Source: an uncultured Clostridia bacterium (GTDB lineage Bacteria; Bacillota; Clostridia; Peptostreptococcales; Anaerovoracaceae). Taken from it: DNA of 54,068 nucleotides. The notes under the pieces are model-generated. The model searched no databases. It saw only the letters and a program-made list of their open reading frames with translations, and was not told where the DNA came from. Of this stretch, positions 1 through 8,655 are shown piece by piece. Each line of letters starts with the position of its first letter. Position 1 is the stretch's first letter. The DNA is taken from positions 1 to 54,068 of the forward strand of contig CAKQMV010000014.1 of assembly GCA_934255135.1 (NCBI GenBank), read 5' to 3'. A program made the position numbers and the translations under genes.

Positions 1-98
1 AAGGTGCATCTTGAAATATCCACCACTACTGAAAAGGGTAATTTCAGAAATCACCAAAAGTGGAAAAGACCCATAAATCATATTATTCAGTTCAAATC

Positions 99-1289
99 CT
101 ACTTGTATGACTCGATCATAGCCTTGAATGCAGGAAGTGAGTTCTTGATCATCTCGTTTGATACGCAGTATGAAAGTCTGAAGAATCCAGGACAAGCAAA
201 TCCCTCTCCAGGTACTACGAGAAGGTTGTGCTCAAGCTTAGCCTTCTCTGAGAATGCAGGAGCATCTCCGTTAGGAGCCTTAACCCAGAGGTAGAAAGCG
301 CCGTCTGGCTTAGCACACTCATATCCGTATGAAGTGAGCTCTTCATAAAGAAGTGTTCTGTTCTCGTCGTAAGCAGCAAGGTCTGGCTCGCATCCTACGC
401 ACTCTTCAACAACTCTCTGGATAAGTGTAGGAGGGCAAACTGAACCGATCTCTCTAGCAGCGCCTGCGATAGCAGCGTAAACTTCCTTAGAATCCTCGCA
501 AGTTGCAGGAACATAAACGTATCCGATTCTCTCACCTGGAAGTGAAAGTGACTTTGACCATGAGTAGCATACGATTGTGTTGTCATATACCTCAGGGATG
601 AACTTAACCTTAACTCCACCGTATACAAGCTCTCTGTAAGGCTCGTCAGCGATGATGTAGATTGGGTGTCCGTACTCAGCTTCCTTCTTCTTAAGAATCT
701 CAGCAATCTTAACAAGAGTCTCCTCAGTGTAAACAACACCTGATGGGTTGTTAGGGTTGTTAAGAACAACTGCTACAGTATTCTCATTAGTTCTAGCCTC
801 GAGCTCAGCAAGATTAATCTGGAAGTTCTCAGTATCAGCAGGAACTATGCTTACCTTACCACCCTCGCAAGTGAAGAATACATTGTACTCTGGGAAGTAT
901 GGAGCTACGCAGAGGAACTCTGAATCAGGTGATGTAGTGAGTGCCTTAGCAACAGAAACAAGCGCAGGAGCGCATCCGCAAGTCATGAAAATCTCGCTAG
1001 CCTGTGCGTTAGTGCTGAATCTCTCTCTGAGGTTAGCAGCGATTGCCTCTCTAGTTGACTCAAATCCAGGTGCCATTGAGTATCCGTGAAGAACGATTGA
1101 ATCCTCTTCTGCAAGAAGCTTCTTGATAGTCTCCTCTACCTTCTGTGGAGCAGGAATGCTTGGGTTACCGAGTGAATAATCGTAAACCTTGTCCTTACCT
1201 ACTACCTTAGCCTGAGCAAGACCATATGCAAAAAGCTCTCTGATAACGGATGGTGCTGTACCATATCCATAATACTTCTGATTAACCAT
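99..1289 (-). CDS. PLP-dependent aminotransferase (class I/II)
   Basis: This 396-residue protein looks like a fold-type I, PLP-dependent aminotransferase of the aspartate/aromatic aminotransferase superfamily, which moves an amino group between an amino acid and a 2-oxo acid in the cytosol. Visible motifs are NNPNNPSG in the cofactor-domain core, IIADEPYRELVY with the Asp that contacts the pyridine nitrogen, and YSWSKSLSLPGERIGY, whose SxSKxxxxPGxRxG pattern holds the Schiff-base Lys. The C-terminal part includes a conserved FRLSYC with the substrate-carboxylate Arg. A longer frame opens with TTG at 1310, but GGAGATTAGCT sits directly before the ATG at 1289, so I use that start. The gene stands alone. 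Substrate specificity cannot be read from the sequence. Confidence 0.9.
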   Translation of the reverse strand: MVNQKYYGYGTAPSVIRELFAYGLAQAKVVGKDKVYDYSLGNPSIPAPQKVEETIKKLLAEEDSIVLHGYSMAPGFESTREAIAANLRERFSTNAQASEIFMTCGCAPALVSVAKALTTSPDSEFLCVAPYFPEYNVFFTCEGGKVSIVPADTENFQINLAELEARTNENTVAVVLNNPNNPSGVVYTEETLVKIAEILKKKEAEYGHPIYIIADEPYRELVYGGVKVKFIPEVYDNTIVCYSWSKSLSLPGERIGYVYVPATCEDSKEVYAAIAGAAREIGSVCPPTLIQRVVEECVGCEPDLAAYDENRTLLYEELTSYGYECAKPDGAFYLWVKAPNGDAPAFSEKAKLEHNLLVVPGEGFACPGFFRLSYCVSNEMIKNSLPAFKAMIESYK

Positions 1290-1317
1290 AGCTAATCTCC
1301 TTTCAGTCAAAAGAATT

Positions 1318-1345
1318 GTTATACATTATGTTAAATATAAAACAA
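1318..1345 (-). promoter_or_regulatory. candidate sigma-A promoter of the aminotransferase gene
   Basis: Read on the minus strand, TTGTTT (1345-1340) and TATAAC (1323-1318) are separated by 16 bases and lie just upstream of the ribosome site. Called by eye. Confidence 0.4.
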
Positions 1346-1512
1346 ATTCACCAACTATTCAATTGAAGCCGTCAATCACTTCGCTGATGCTCCAAAAAAA
1401 TACATAAGTCATACAAGATATGCCCAATCCAAATTCTTCCACCACAACATAGATAAAATCAATACCCCTTATTCTGTAGACTTTTGATCCCTTCTTAGAT
1501 ATATTTAAAGAT

Positions 1513-2748
1513 ATGAAAAAGATTATATTTGATACAGACAACACAATAGGTATCGAGGGTCGTCCGATGGATGATGCCCTCGCACTCGTTTACCTTCTCG
1601 GCCTTCCGCACGAAGCCGAGGTTCTTGGCATTACCTGTAATTACGGTAACGGAACAGTTAACGAGGTTTATAACTGCTGCCGTAAGCAGCTAGATGAGAT
1701 CGGATGCTCAGACATGCTCGTACTCCGTGGCTGCGAGATGGACGAGGATCCAAGAACAGAGGCGGCAAGATGGATTGCACAGGTTGCAGCTGCAAACCCT
1801 GGCGAGATCAGCTTCCTCGGCATAGGATCACTCAGTAACCTCTACGGAGCATACCTTATAGACAATAACGTTTTTGGCAATCTAAAGGAAATTGTTCTGA
1901 TGGGAGGTCTCACAGAGCCACTCTTTATCCACGGCGATCAGCCGCTTGCTGAGCTTAATATGTCGATTAACTATGTCGCTTCATCCTGCATTCTGAAGAA
2001 TGGTAAGAACGTTTCGGTTATTACCGGCAATAACTGCCTTCCAGTCTCAGAGCTTCCTAAGGATGAATTTCTCGACAAGCTCTCGGTTGCTTCTAATCCT
2101 ACCGGTATGTATATTGCCAAAAGCTGTGGCTATCGTTTCCGCGATAAGGTTGCTGTTTACGGTGCTGATAGTTCATACTGCTGGGATGCCGTGGCGGCCG
2201 CTTATCTGATGCATCCGGACCTTTTTGAGGATCACTTAACTCCTTGCAGGATTGAAGAAGAACTTATGAAGACAGGTTTTCTGAACCCCGTTTCAGATGA
2301 AGAGGCCAATGCCTGGATTAACATTCCGTATGCTAAGAATAAGACTGAGCTTCAGGATGATTTCTATAAGGCCTGGACTTCATGCAGCATTCATACGGCA
2401 GAGGTTAATTTCTCATGCAATGGAGTTTATCTCGATAAGCTGATTCAGCCGTCGATTCTTATAGAGCTTTCTAAGGAGCCTGCACATGGTTTCCTTCTTC
2501 TTCAGAGACTCAAGGATTCAGGACTGGTTGATTCAAACCTAGATCCAGCAGGCTTCTACAGAATGCTTAAGAAGCTTGAGAAGTCTGATTTTATTATTTC
2601 GACCAAGGTTGATTCAAATCCTAAGGGCAGACAGGTGTTCAACATCACATCGCTTGGCAGAATTGCACTTAACAACTGGGAGCAGACACTTAAACAGTAC
2701 AGCAAGCACATCGATAAGATTCTTGGCGAAATAGACAGAGTTAAGTAA
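1513..2748 (+). CDS. nucleoside hydrolase fused to a PadR-like winged-helix domain
   Basis: Residues 1-300 resemble inosine/uridine-preferring nucleoside hydrolases, which cleave the N-glycosidic bond of ribonucleosides. The signature Asp cluster is present but altered: DTDN at 7-10, then an insertion before DDALAL at 20-25, where the family usually has DTDPGxDDxxAL. ITCNYGN (40-46), an ELNMSIN segment near 147 and WDAVAAAY near 224 match further metal and ribose contacts. Residues about 306-405 form a separate PadR-type winged helix: an ILIELSKEPAHGFLLLQRL helix, a GFYRMLKKLEKSDFI recognition region, a GRQVFNITSLGR wing and a final helix. The fusion suggests a nucleoside-sensing regulator or an autoregulated enzyme; that is inference. 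The ribosome site is weak. Confidence 0.8.
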   Translation: MKKIIFDTDNTIGIEGRPMDDALALVYLLGLPHEAEVLGITCNYGNGTVNEVYNCCRKQLDEIGCSDMLVLRGCEMDEDPRTEAARWIAQVAAANPGEISFLGIGSLSNLYGAYLIDNNVFGNLKEIVLMGGLTEPLFIHGDQPLAELNMSINYVASSCILKNGKNVSVITGNNCLPVSELPKDEFLDKLSVASNPTGMYIAKSCGYRFRDKVAVYGADSSYCWDAVAAAYLMHPDLFEDHLTPCRIEEELMKTGFLNPVSDEEANAWINIPYAKNKTELQDDFYKAWTSCSIHTAEVNFSCNGVYLDKLIQPSILIELSKEPAHGFLLLQRLKDSGLVDSNLDPAGFYRMLKKLEKSDFIISTKVDSNPKGRQVFNITSLGRIALNNWEQTLKQYSKHIDKILGEIDRVK

Positions 2749-2780
2749 GCCTGCATAATTCAATAACAACCATTACAAAA

Positions 2781-2804
2781 CCCGCACCGGAAATCCGATG
2801 CGGG
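2781..2804. terminator. bidirectional Rho-independent terminator
   Basis: A 10-bp stem (2781-2790 with 2795-2804, one G-U on the minus-strand RNA) is flanked by A4 on one side and T4 on the other. It serves the convergent nucleoside hydrolase and Xaa-Pro aminopeptidase genes. Confidence 0.85.
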
Positions 2805-2835
2805 TTTTAAGTTAATCAATATCAGTACTGTCTGA

Positions 2836-4626
2836 TTAGATCGCTCTAGTGTACTCCTTGAGCCACTCTCTTTCCTCATCGTTAAGATATGGTCCGATCT
2901 TCTCATAAACATCCTTATGATAGTTGTTGAGCCATTCTCTCTCAACCTTTGACATCTGCTCTGGATCGATACCGTCAAGATCGATTGGCGCAAATGTGAT
3001 AGTCTCGAAGTGCATGAACTGGCCATATCTGTTCTTAACGCCCTTCTGTACGATGAACTCGTTCTCAATTCTGATTCCGAACTCGCCATCCTCATAGATA
3101 CCAGGCTCGTCAGTAATTACCATACCCTCTTCAATCTGGTGATGCTCATTCTTTGATGGAACAATGTACCATCTGAATCCTGTAGGTGGCTCGTGAACGC
3201 ATCCGAGGTATCCTACGCCGTGACCTGTTCCGCACTGGAAGTCCTTATCTATCTCCCAGATTGGCTGTCTAGCAAGAACATCAAGAGTATATCCGTGGCA
3301 TCCATAGAGGAACTTAGCTCTTGAAAGGTTCATCATAGCTCTGGCTACTGCAGTATAGTAACCCTTCATCTCATCATCAATTGAACCAAGTACGAAAGTT
3401 CTTGTGATATCAGTTGAACCCTCGTAGTATCCGCCACCTGTATCAACAAGAAGCATCTTGCCGCCAACAAGCTTAACATCTGACTCCTCAGTTGGTGAGT
3501 AGTGCATCATTGCAGCGTGATCAGCAAATGCGTGAAGTGGCTCGAAGCTGTCTCTGATGTAGCCTTCTTGCTCAGCTCTGAACTCAGTAAGCTTATCTAC
3601 GCATGAAAGCTCAGTGATGTCCATTTTGTCATAGTTGTTCTTAAGCCAGTACATAAACTTAGTAACAGCAACGCCATCCTTAATATGAGCCTCTCTGATG
3701 TTCTTCTGCTCAACAGGGTTCTTCATAGCCTTCATAAGGATAGTTGGGTTAGCAGCCTCAACCTTCTTGCACTCAAGACACTTGTAAAGTGCATAATTCA
3801 TCTTCATAGGGTCGATAAGAGCTACCTCATCAGCGCCAATCTTCTTAGCGTCTGCATATACATCGTTGTAAGCACGAATCTCAACGTTATTCTTAGCAAG
3901 CTCAGCCCTGATAGCATCATCAAGCTTAGCCTCGTTAACGTAGAGAGTTGCATAATCCTTACCTACGATTGTGTATGAAAGAACAAGTGGGAAGAAGTCA
4001 ATATCGTCCCCTCTGAAGTTGTATAGCCAGCAAACATCGTCAAGTGAAGTGATGATGTGAACTGTAGCTCCAGCCTCATCCATCTTAGCTCTTACTCTAG
4101 CAAGCTTTGACTCAACGCTCTCTCCTGTATATTTCTCTTCAAGGAAGAATGCAGGCTTCTCTGATAGTGCAGGTCTGTCAGTCCAGATTGCATCTACAAA
4201 GTCTTCTTCATAATCGATCTCAATGTTCTTAGCTGCAAGTGCTTCCTCGTACTCCTGACCTTCGCCCATTGAAAGAACTCTTCCGTCAAAAGCAACCTTT
4301 CCGCCTTCCTTGATGTTCTGTGCAAGCCACTCAGTTGTTGATGGTGTATCGTCAACAAACATCTTCATAAGCTTAACGCCTGAACCCTCAAGCTCGTTAG
4401 TTGCCTGGAAGAAGTATCTTCCATCAGTCCACAGTCCTGCGTCATCCTTACCAATAACTGCAGTTCCGTATGAACCAGAAAAACCTGTAACATAAGCTCT
4501 TGCCTTAAAATGCTCACCTACATACTCACTTGCGTGGAAGTCTGCAGTAGGAATAACATAAGCGTCGACATTCTTCTCTGCCATGAGCTTTCTAAGCGCT
4601 TCTACTCTTTCCTTGTAAACAGTCAT
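2836..4626 (-). CDS. Xaa-Pro aminopeptidase (M24B, long form)
   Basis: This 596-residue metallopeptidase removes N-terminal residues preceding proline in the cytosol. It has the layout of the long aminopeptidase P form: two creatinase-like N-terminal domains (about 1-310), then a pita-bread M24 catalytic domain, then a C-terminal extension ending in EEREWLKEYTRAI. Metal ligands are visible in LLVDTGGGYYEGSTDITRTF (two Asp), GTGHGVGYLG (His), TDEPGIYEDG (Glu) and RIENEF (Glu). The start is backed by AAAGGAGGATATACGGAA before the ATG. It lies 47 bases downstream of the YitT-family gene on the same strand, so the two are probably cotranscribed. The window has a second, shorter M24 peptidase at 51383-52459. 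Confidence 0.93.
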   Translation of the reverse strand: MTVYKERVEALRKLMAEKNVDAYVIPTADFHASEYVGEHFKARAYVTGFSGSYGTAVIGKDDAGLWTDGRYFFQATNELEGSGVKLMKMFVDDTPSTTEWLAQNIKEGGKVAFDGRVLSMGEGQEYEEALAAKNIEIDYEEDFVDAIWTDRPALSEKPAFFLEEKYTGESVESKLARVRAKMDEAGATVHIITSLDDVCWLYNFRGDDIDFFPLVLSYTIVGKDYATLYVNEAKLDDAIRAELAKNNVEIRAYNDVYADAKKIGADEVALIDPMKMNYALYKCLECKKVEAANPTILMKAMKNPVEQKNIREAHIKDGVAVTKFMYWLKNNYDKMDITELSCVDKLTEFRAEQEGYIRDSFEPLHAFADHAAMMHYSPTEESDVKLVGGKMLLVDTGGGYYEGSTDITRTFVLGSIDDEMKGYYTAVARAMMNLSRAKFLYGCHGYTLDVLARQPIWEIDKDFQCGTGHGVGYLGCVHEPPTGFRWYIVPSKNEHHQIEEGMVITDEPGIYEDGEFGIRIENEFIVQKGVKNRYGQFMHFETITFAPIDLDGIDPEQMSKVEREWLNNYHKDVYEKIGPYLNDEEREWLKEYTRAI

Positions 4627-4673
4627 TTCCGTATATCCTCCTTTGAATACACAAAATTTATTTTTTCCATTTG

Positions 4674-5561
4674 TTATTTTACCACAGATTGCTGCTGACG
4701 ACGTATTTCTTTTCTCAATCCCTGATCAAATGAGAATCCTCTTCCCTTTACCTCATTTGCATTTGAAATTGAAATAAACGCCGCAGGGTCAATCTTCTGA
4801 ACCGCATCTCTGATCATTACAAGATCACGCTTTGACACAACACAAAAAACGATTTTTCTCACTTCCTCTTTGTATCCCGTCTCACCGTTAAGCATTGTGA
4901 ATCCGACAACAAGCTCCTTAAGCTTCTCTCTGATTTCCTCGTACTTCTCACTTACGATAATTACATTTACCGCAGGATTACCTCCTACAGCAACAATTCC
5001 TGCAATAACTGAATAAGAAATAGTCATGATAACACCAAGAAATACTGTTTCAATATTCTCAGCAATAAGAGCCTGCAGAAGAATTACAACACCATCGATA
5101 AGATACATTGGTGGACTTAGAGGAACTCCAAATTTCTTATTAAGAATGATAGCGATGATATCTGTACCTCCTGTTGAAGCACCAGACCAGATAACAAGCC
5201 CCATTCCTCCTCCGATAGTAAGAGCACCGCACATCATCATTACAACAGGGTCACAGTCAATAGTCTTAATACATTCGAGATTCTCGAAGAATCCGATAAA
5301 TACCGGATATACCAGAGAACAGAATACAGTCTGGGCAAAAAAGCTTTTGCCCAGGACGAAAAGTCCCAGCATAAGCAGCGTAACGTTTACAATTCCGACT
5401 GTTGTCGAGATTGAAAGCCCGAAGAAATGCTGCACGATTCTTGCAACACCTGTTGCACTTCCGATTGTAATTCCGGTGTTTACTACAAAGGTTACAATTC
5501 CGAACGCCGCAATCGCAATTCCGATTAATGACACTAGAAAATTAAAAATCTTTGATCTCAT
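4674..5561 (-). CDS. YitT family membrane protein (DUF161/DUF2179)
   Basis: This 295-residue protein has about five to six hydrophobic helices in residues 1-210, then a soluble C-terminal domain (about 215-285) with the conserved GFTMLNGETGY segment and KIVFCVVSKRDL, typical of the DUF2179 domain that follows the YitT membrane domain. GSATGVARI and SGASTGGTDIIA match the glycine-rich loops of the membrane part. The family is widespread in Bacillota and its transport substrate is not established. The start is supported by GGAGCTTAAGAT before the ATG. It is the first gene of a likely two-gene unit with the Xaa-Pro aminopeptidase. Confidence 0.88.
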   Translation of the reverse strand: MRSKIFNFLVSLIGIAIAAFGIVTFVVNTGITIGSATGVARIVQHFFGLSISTTVGIVNVTLLMLGLFVLGKSFFAQTVFCSLVYPVFIGFFENLECIKTIDCDPVVMMMCGALTIGGGMGLVIWSGASTGGTDIIAIILNKKFGVPLSPPMYLIDGVVILLQALIAENIETVFLGVIMTISYSVIAGIVAVGGNPAVNVIIVSEKYEEIREKLKELVVGFTMLNGETGYKEEVRKIVFCVVSKRDLVMIRDAVQKIDPAAFISISNANEVKGRGFSFDQGLRKEIRRQQQSVVK

Positions 5562-5602
5562 ATCTTAAGCTCCATTTGTTAATTTTTTATCGTTATAAAC
5601 CC

Positions 5603-5630
5603 TTTACATTTTAACCTTAATTCCTACTAT
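5603..5630 (+). promoter_or_regulatory. candidate promoter of alr
   Basis: TTTACA (5603-5608) and TACTAT (5625-5630) are spaced by 16 bases, about 60 bases before the alr start. Called by eye. Confidence 0.4.
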
Positions 5631-5690
5631 GTCAATGTGTTAAAATAAAAGGCGTATTTTTAGAAATCATTTATTAAGGGGACTACAGAA

Positions 5691-6818
5691 ATGAATAGAG
5701 CATGGATAGAGCTGAGCAGAGATGCTCTCTTGCATAATATTAATGAATATCGAAGAATTCTTCCTAAGGAAACTGATCTTCTTGCAGTTGTGAAGGCCGA
5801 TGCATATGGACACGGAGCGATTCCAATAACAAGGGCTCTTTCTGAGATGGGAGTTCATTTCTTCGGAGTAGCGTCTATAGATGAAGCAATCGAGCTTCGT
5901 AAGGCCGGCGTACAGGATGATATTCTTATTCTCGGATATACAGATCCTGAGAATTTCGATGATCTTTCGGCATACGATATCATCCAGGCGATTCCGGGAC
6001 CTGAGTACGGGCTTATAATAAGAGACTTTTGCCATAGAAGACAGAAGCGAATCAGAGCACATATTGCAATCGATTCTGGAATGCACAGAATCGGATACAC
6101 TATCGAGCAGGTTAAATATATCGCGGAACTTTATAATGACTCACCTCTAAAGGTTTGCGGCATTTTCACTCATATGTGCGTTGCCAATGAAGAGAAGGAA
6201 GAGAGCGTTGAATACACTAAGATGCAGATTAATTACTTTAATTCTGTAGTTAATGCACTTAAGAATCAGGGTATCGATCCTGGTGCAGTCCATCTTCTTA
6301 GCAGCTTCGCGGCAGTAAATTACAAGGATTCAGCATGTGACTATGCGAGAATTGGCGTTCTGATGTATGGAAACAAGACCGAAGAGGCGGATTACATCGC
6401 AGAGGAAACAGACTTTTGGCCGGTATTATCACTTAGAACTAAGATCGTTTCACTGAGATGGATTAATCCTGGTGACACAGTAAGCTACGGCCGCTGGTTC
6501 ACAGCAGACAGACCTACAAGAATCGCCACCCTCCCTGTCGGATATGCTGATGGAATTCCAAGGAACTTAAGCAACGGCAAGATGAGAGTTCTTGTAAGAG
6601 GTCAGAATGCTTACGGAACAGGTAGAATCTGCATGGATCAGATGATGATTGATGTGACAGATATCGATGGTGTAAGAATCGGAGATACAGTAACAATTAT
6701 CGGTAAGGATGGTGACATTGAGATTAGAGCAGAGGAAGTTGCAGAGAAGTCAGATTCTATTACACACGAGCTTTTTAGCCGCCTTGGTAGAAGAATTGAG
6801 AGACCTGAAAGGATCTAA
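5691..6818 (+). CDS. alr: alanine racemase
   Basis: Alanine racemase interconverts L- and D-alanine with PLP and supplies D-Ala for peptidoglycan. At 375 residues it has the usual length. The PLP lysine is in VVKADAYGHG (near residue 34). The second catalytic base, Tyr, is in GDTVSYGRWF, followed by RIATLPVGYADGIPR and GRICMDQMMIDV, all standard Alr signatures. The barrel domain is followed by the C-terminal beta domain ending in ELFSRLGRRIERP. It is the only + strand gene in this part, is divergent from yitT/pepP and is closed by its own terminator, so it is probably monocistronic. Confidence 0.96.
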   Translation: MNRAWIELSRDALLHNINEYRRILPKETDLLAVVKADAYGHGAIPITRALSEMGVHFFGVASIDEAIELRKAGVQDDILILGYTDPENFDDLSAYDIIQAIPGPEYGLIIRDFCHRRQKRIRAHIAIDSGMHRIGYTIEQVKYIAELYNDSPLKVCGIFTHMCVANEEKEESVEYTKMQINYFNSVVNALKNQGIDPGAVHLLSSFAAVNYKDSACDYARIGVLMYGNKTEEADYIAEETDFWPVLSLRTKIVSLRWINPGDTVSYGRWFTADRPTRIATLPVGYADGIPRNLSNGKMRVLVRGQNAYGTGRICMDQMMIDVTDIDGVRIGDTVTIIGKDGDIEIRAEEVAEKSDSITHELFSRLGRRIERPERI

Positions 6819-6858
6819 ATATTTTTAGACCGATGTATAACAAAATACACAATTTGTG

Positions 6859-6887
6859 AATGCAGACATTAGTTGTCTGCATTTTTT
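6859..6887 (+). terminator. Rho-independent terminator after alr
   Basis: A 10-bp stem (6859-6868 with 6874-6883) has a 5-base loop and is followed by a T-run. Confidence 0.9.
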
Positions 6888-6939
6888 GTACTAAAAATCA
6901 ATGTTGTTCGAAAAATACAAACAGTCTCACCAAATGACC

Positions 6940-6968
6940 TTGACTTATCTTTCAAAGATTGTTAATGT
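6940..6968 (+). promoter_or_regulatory. candidate promoter of the APC permease
   Basis: TTGACT (6940-6945), a 17-base spacer and TAATGT (6963-6968). A start near 6975 would give a leader of about 78 bases. A second TATAAT at 7031-7036 is too close to the ribosome site to be the main promoter. Confidence 0.5.
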
Positions 6969-6987
6969 TTTGTCATTGTGAGTGTTT

Positions 6988-7021
6988 CGAAGCGTCTAAG
7001 CCCCAAATGATGGGCGTTTCG
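6988..7021 (+). promoter_or_regulatory. leader hairpin upstream of the APC permease
   Basis: CGAAGCG (6988-6994) can pair with CGTTTCG (7015-7021, one G-U), enclosing an inner CCC/GGG helix (7001-7003 with 7012-7014). It sits in the predicted 5' leader, about 20 bases before the ribosome site, and has no T-run, so it is not a terminator. Function unknown: an operator or an RNA regulatory stem. Confidence 0.35.
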
Positions 7022-7053
7022 GAAATTATGTATAATTAACGGAGGATATTATT

Positions 7054-8496
7054 ATGGATCAGAATCAGAAAGGTTCTCAGGGTCAGCTCGGTCTCCTCGC
7101 GCTTATCGCGATGATCATCGGATCAACAATCGGATCGGGTATCTTTACAATTACAGGAGACATGGCTGCAGGCGGTGCCTATACAGGTGCTATCATCGTA
7201 GGATGGGCAATCTGCGGAGTTGGAATCTTCTGCCTTCTCAAATGTTTTTACGGTCTTAACAATGACAGACCTGATCTTACTAACGGAATCTTCTCATATG
7301 CAAGAGAAGGCTTCGGTGAGTATGTAGGATTTATCTCAGCTTACGGTTACTGGATCAGTGCCCTTTTCACTAACGTATCATACATGGCACTTCTGTTCAC
7401 AACTCTGAACTATTTCATCCCAGTATTCGGAAACGGATCAAATCTTCTCGCAACAGTTTGTGGATCAGCAATTGTATGGATTGCTGCACTGCTTATGCTA
7501 AGAGGAGTTAAGGAAGCTACACTTGTTAACATCTTTACTACTCTTGCTAAGCTGATTCCAATCTTTGTATTCATCATTGCAGTAATCGTTGTTAGAGCAT
7601 TCGATCCTGCAATCTTTATGGACAACTTCTGGGGCAAGGGAACTGACGTTTCACTTGTTAATCAGATCAGAGGAACTACAATGTCAACAATCTGGTCATT
7701 CATCGGAATTGAGGCTGCTGTAGTACTTTCAGGAAGAGCTAAGAAGTCATCAGATGTAGGTAAGGCTGCATTTATCGGATTCTTCGGAATCTTCGCAATC
7801 TACGTAATGACTGCAATGCTTTCGCTCGGAGTTGTTCCACACGATACACTTGCTACACTAGAGAACCCTCAGATGTCAGGAATTCTCGAGACTGCAGTAG
7901 GTGCATGGGGAGCTATCCTTGTAAGAATCGGTATCATCCTCTCAATCTGCGGAGCTATCCTCGGATGGACAATTCTCGCATGTGAGGCTCCATATCAGGC
8001 TTCAGAGCAGGGAGTATTCATGAAGGCCTTCTCAAAGGTTAACAAGCACGGAGCTCCTATTTTCTCAACAATCGTAACTACACTGATTATTCAGTTCTTC
8101 ATCATTGTTTCGTACTTCAGTGAGTCAGCTTACCTGCTCTTCTACAACCTGTGCGTATCAATGATTATGCTACCTTATCTTCTGAGTGCTGCATTCTACT
8201 TTAAGTGTGGTCTTAAGAACAAGGGTCTTGGAGAGAACGGCGGTTACGGTACAGCTAAGGTATTCGGTTTCCTCGGTACAGTTTACGGACTTTGGATGAT
8301 CTACGGAGGAGGACTGAGCTACTTCCTCGTAACAACAGTACTTTATACACCAGGAATCCTTATCTACCACTTCTCTAAGAAGGAGAAAGGACTTCCAACA
8401 TTCGACCACAAGTATGAGCTTGGACTTGCCGTTGTTATCGGTATTCTCGGAGTAATCTCACTCTTTATGCTCATCACAGGAAGAATTGTACTGTAA
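7054..8496 (+). CDS. APC-family amino acid permease/antiporter
   Basis: This 480-residue integral membrane protein has about 12-13 hydrophobic segments. It opens with GLLALIAMIIGSTIGSGIF, the helix-1 GS(T/A)IGSGIF motif of the amino acid-polyamine-organocation superfamily. TIWSFIGIEAAVVLSGRAKK is the conserved helix-6 and loop region seen in basic amino acid/polyamine antiporters such as arginine:ornithine exchangers. Those relatives swap a cationic amino acid for its product, but the substrate here is inferred only from family resemblance. GGAGGATATTATT precedes the ATG. The gene is flanked by terminators on both sides and is probably expressed alone from the promoter near 6940. Confidence 0.88.
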   Translation: MDQNQKGSQGQLGLLALIAMIIGSTIGSGIFTITGDMAAGGAYTGAIIVGWAICGVGIFCLLKCFYGLNNDRPDLTNGIFSYAREGFGEYVGFISAYGYWISALFTNVSYMALLFTTLNYFIPVFGNGSNLLATVCGSAIVWIAALLMLRGVKEATLVNIFTTLAKLIPIFVFIIAVIVVRAFDPAIFMDNFWGKGTDVSLVNQIRGTTMSTIWSFIGIEAAVVLSGRAKKSSDVGKAAFIGFFGIFAIYVMTAMLSLGVVPHDTLATLENPQMSGILETAVGAWGAILVRIGIILSICGAILGWTILACEAPYQASEQGVFMKAFSKVNKHGAPIFSTIVTTLIIQFFIIVSYFSESAYLLFYNLCVSMIMLPYLLSAAFYFKCGLKNKGLGENGGYGTAKVFGFLGTVYGLWMIYGGGLSYFLVTTVLYTPGILIYHFSKKEKGLPTFDHKYELGLAVVIGILGVISLFMLITGRIVL

Positions 8497-8540
8497 ACAT
8501 GTTGGTGTCAGCTATCAGACAATAGAATAAGCATTTTAAC

Positions 8541-8587
8541 AGCCGGGAATGACTATCCTCAAATAGTAGTCAAATTCCCGGCTTTCT
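8541..8587 (+). terminator. Rho-independent terminator after the APC permease
   Basis: A 9-bp outer stem (AGCCGGGAA 8541-8549 with 8575-8583) encloses an inner TGACTA/TAGTCA helix and is followed by a T-rich tail. Confidence 0.8.
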
Positions 8588-8655
8588 TTATTCCAATTAT
8601 ATTCTAATATTTATTTAAATCAGTTTAGAGCAGTATAGTTTAAGAAGATGATAGA

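Noticed and set aside
4..294. Open frame on the + strand over the aminotransferase end
   Set aside because: It overlaps the C-terminal coding region of the aminotransferase, has no ribosome site and shows no recognisable domain; a shadow frame.
395..769. Arg/Leu-rich open frame within the aminotransferase gene
   Set aside because: Antisense-independent shadow of the real frame on the same strand; low-complexity composition and no ribosome site.
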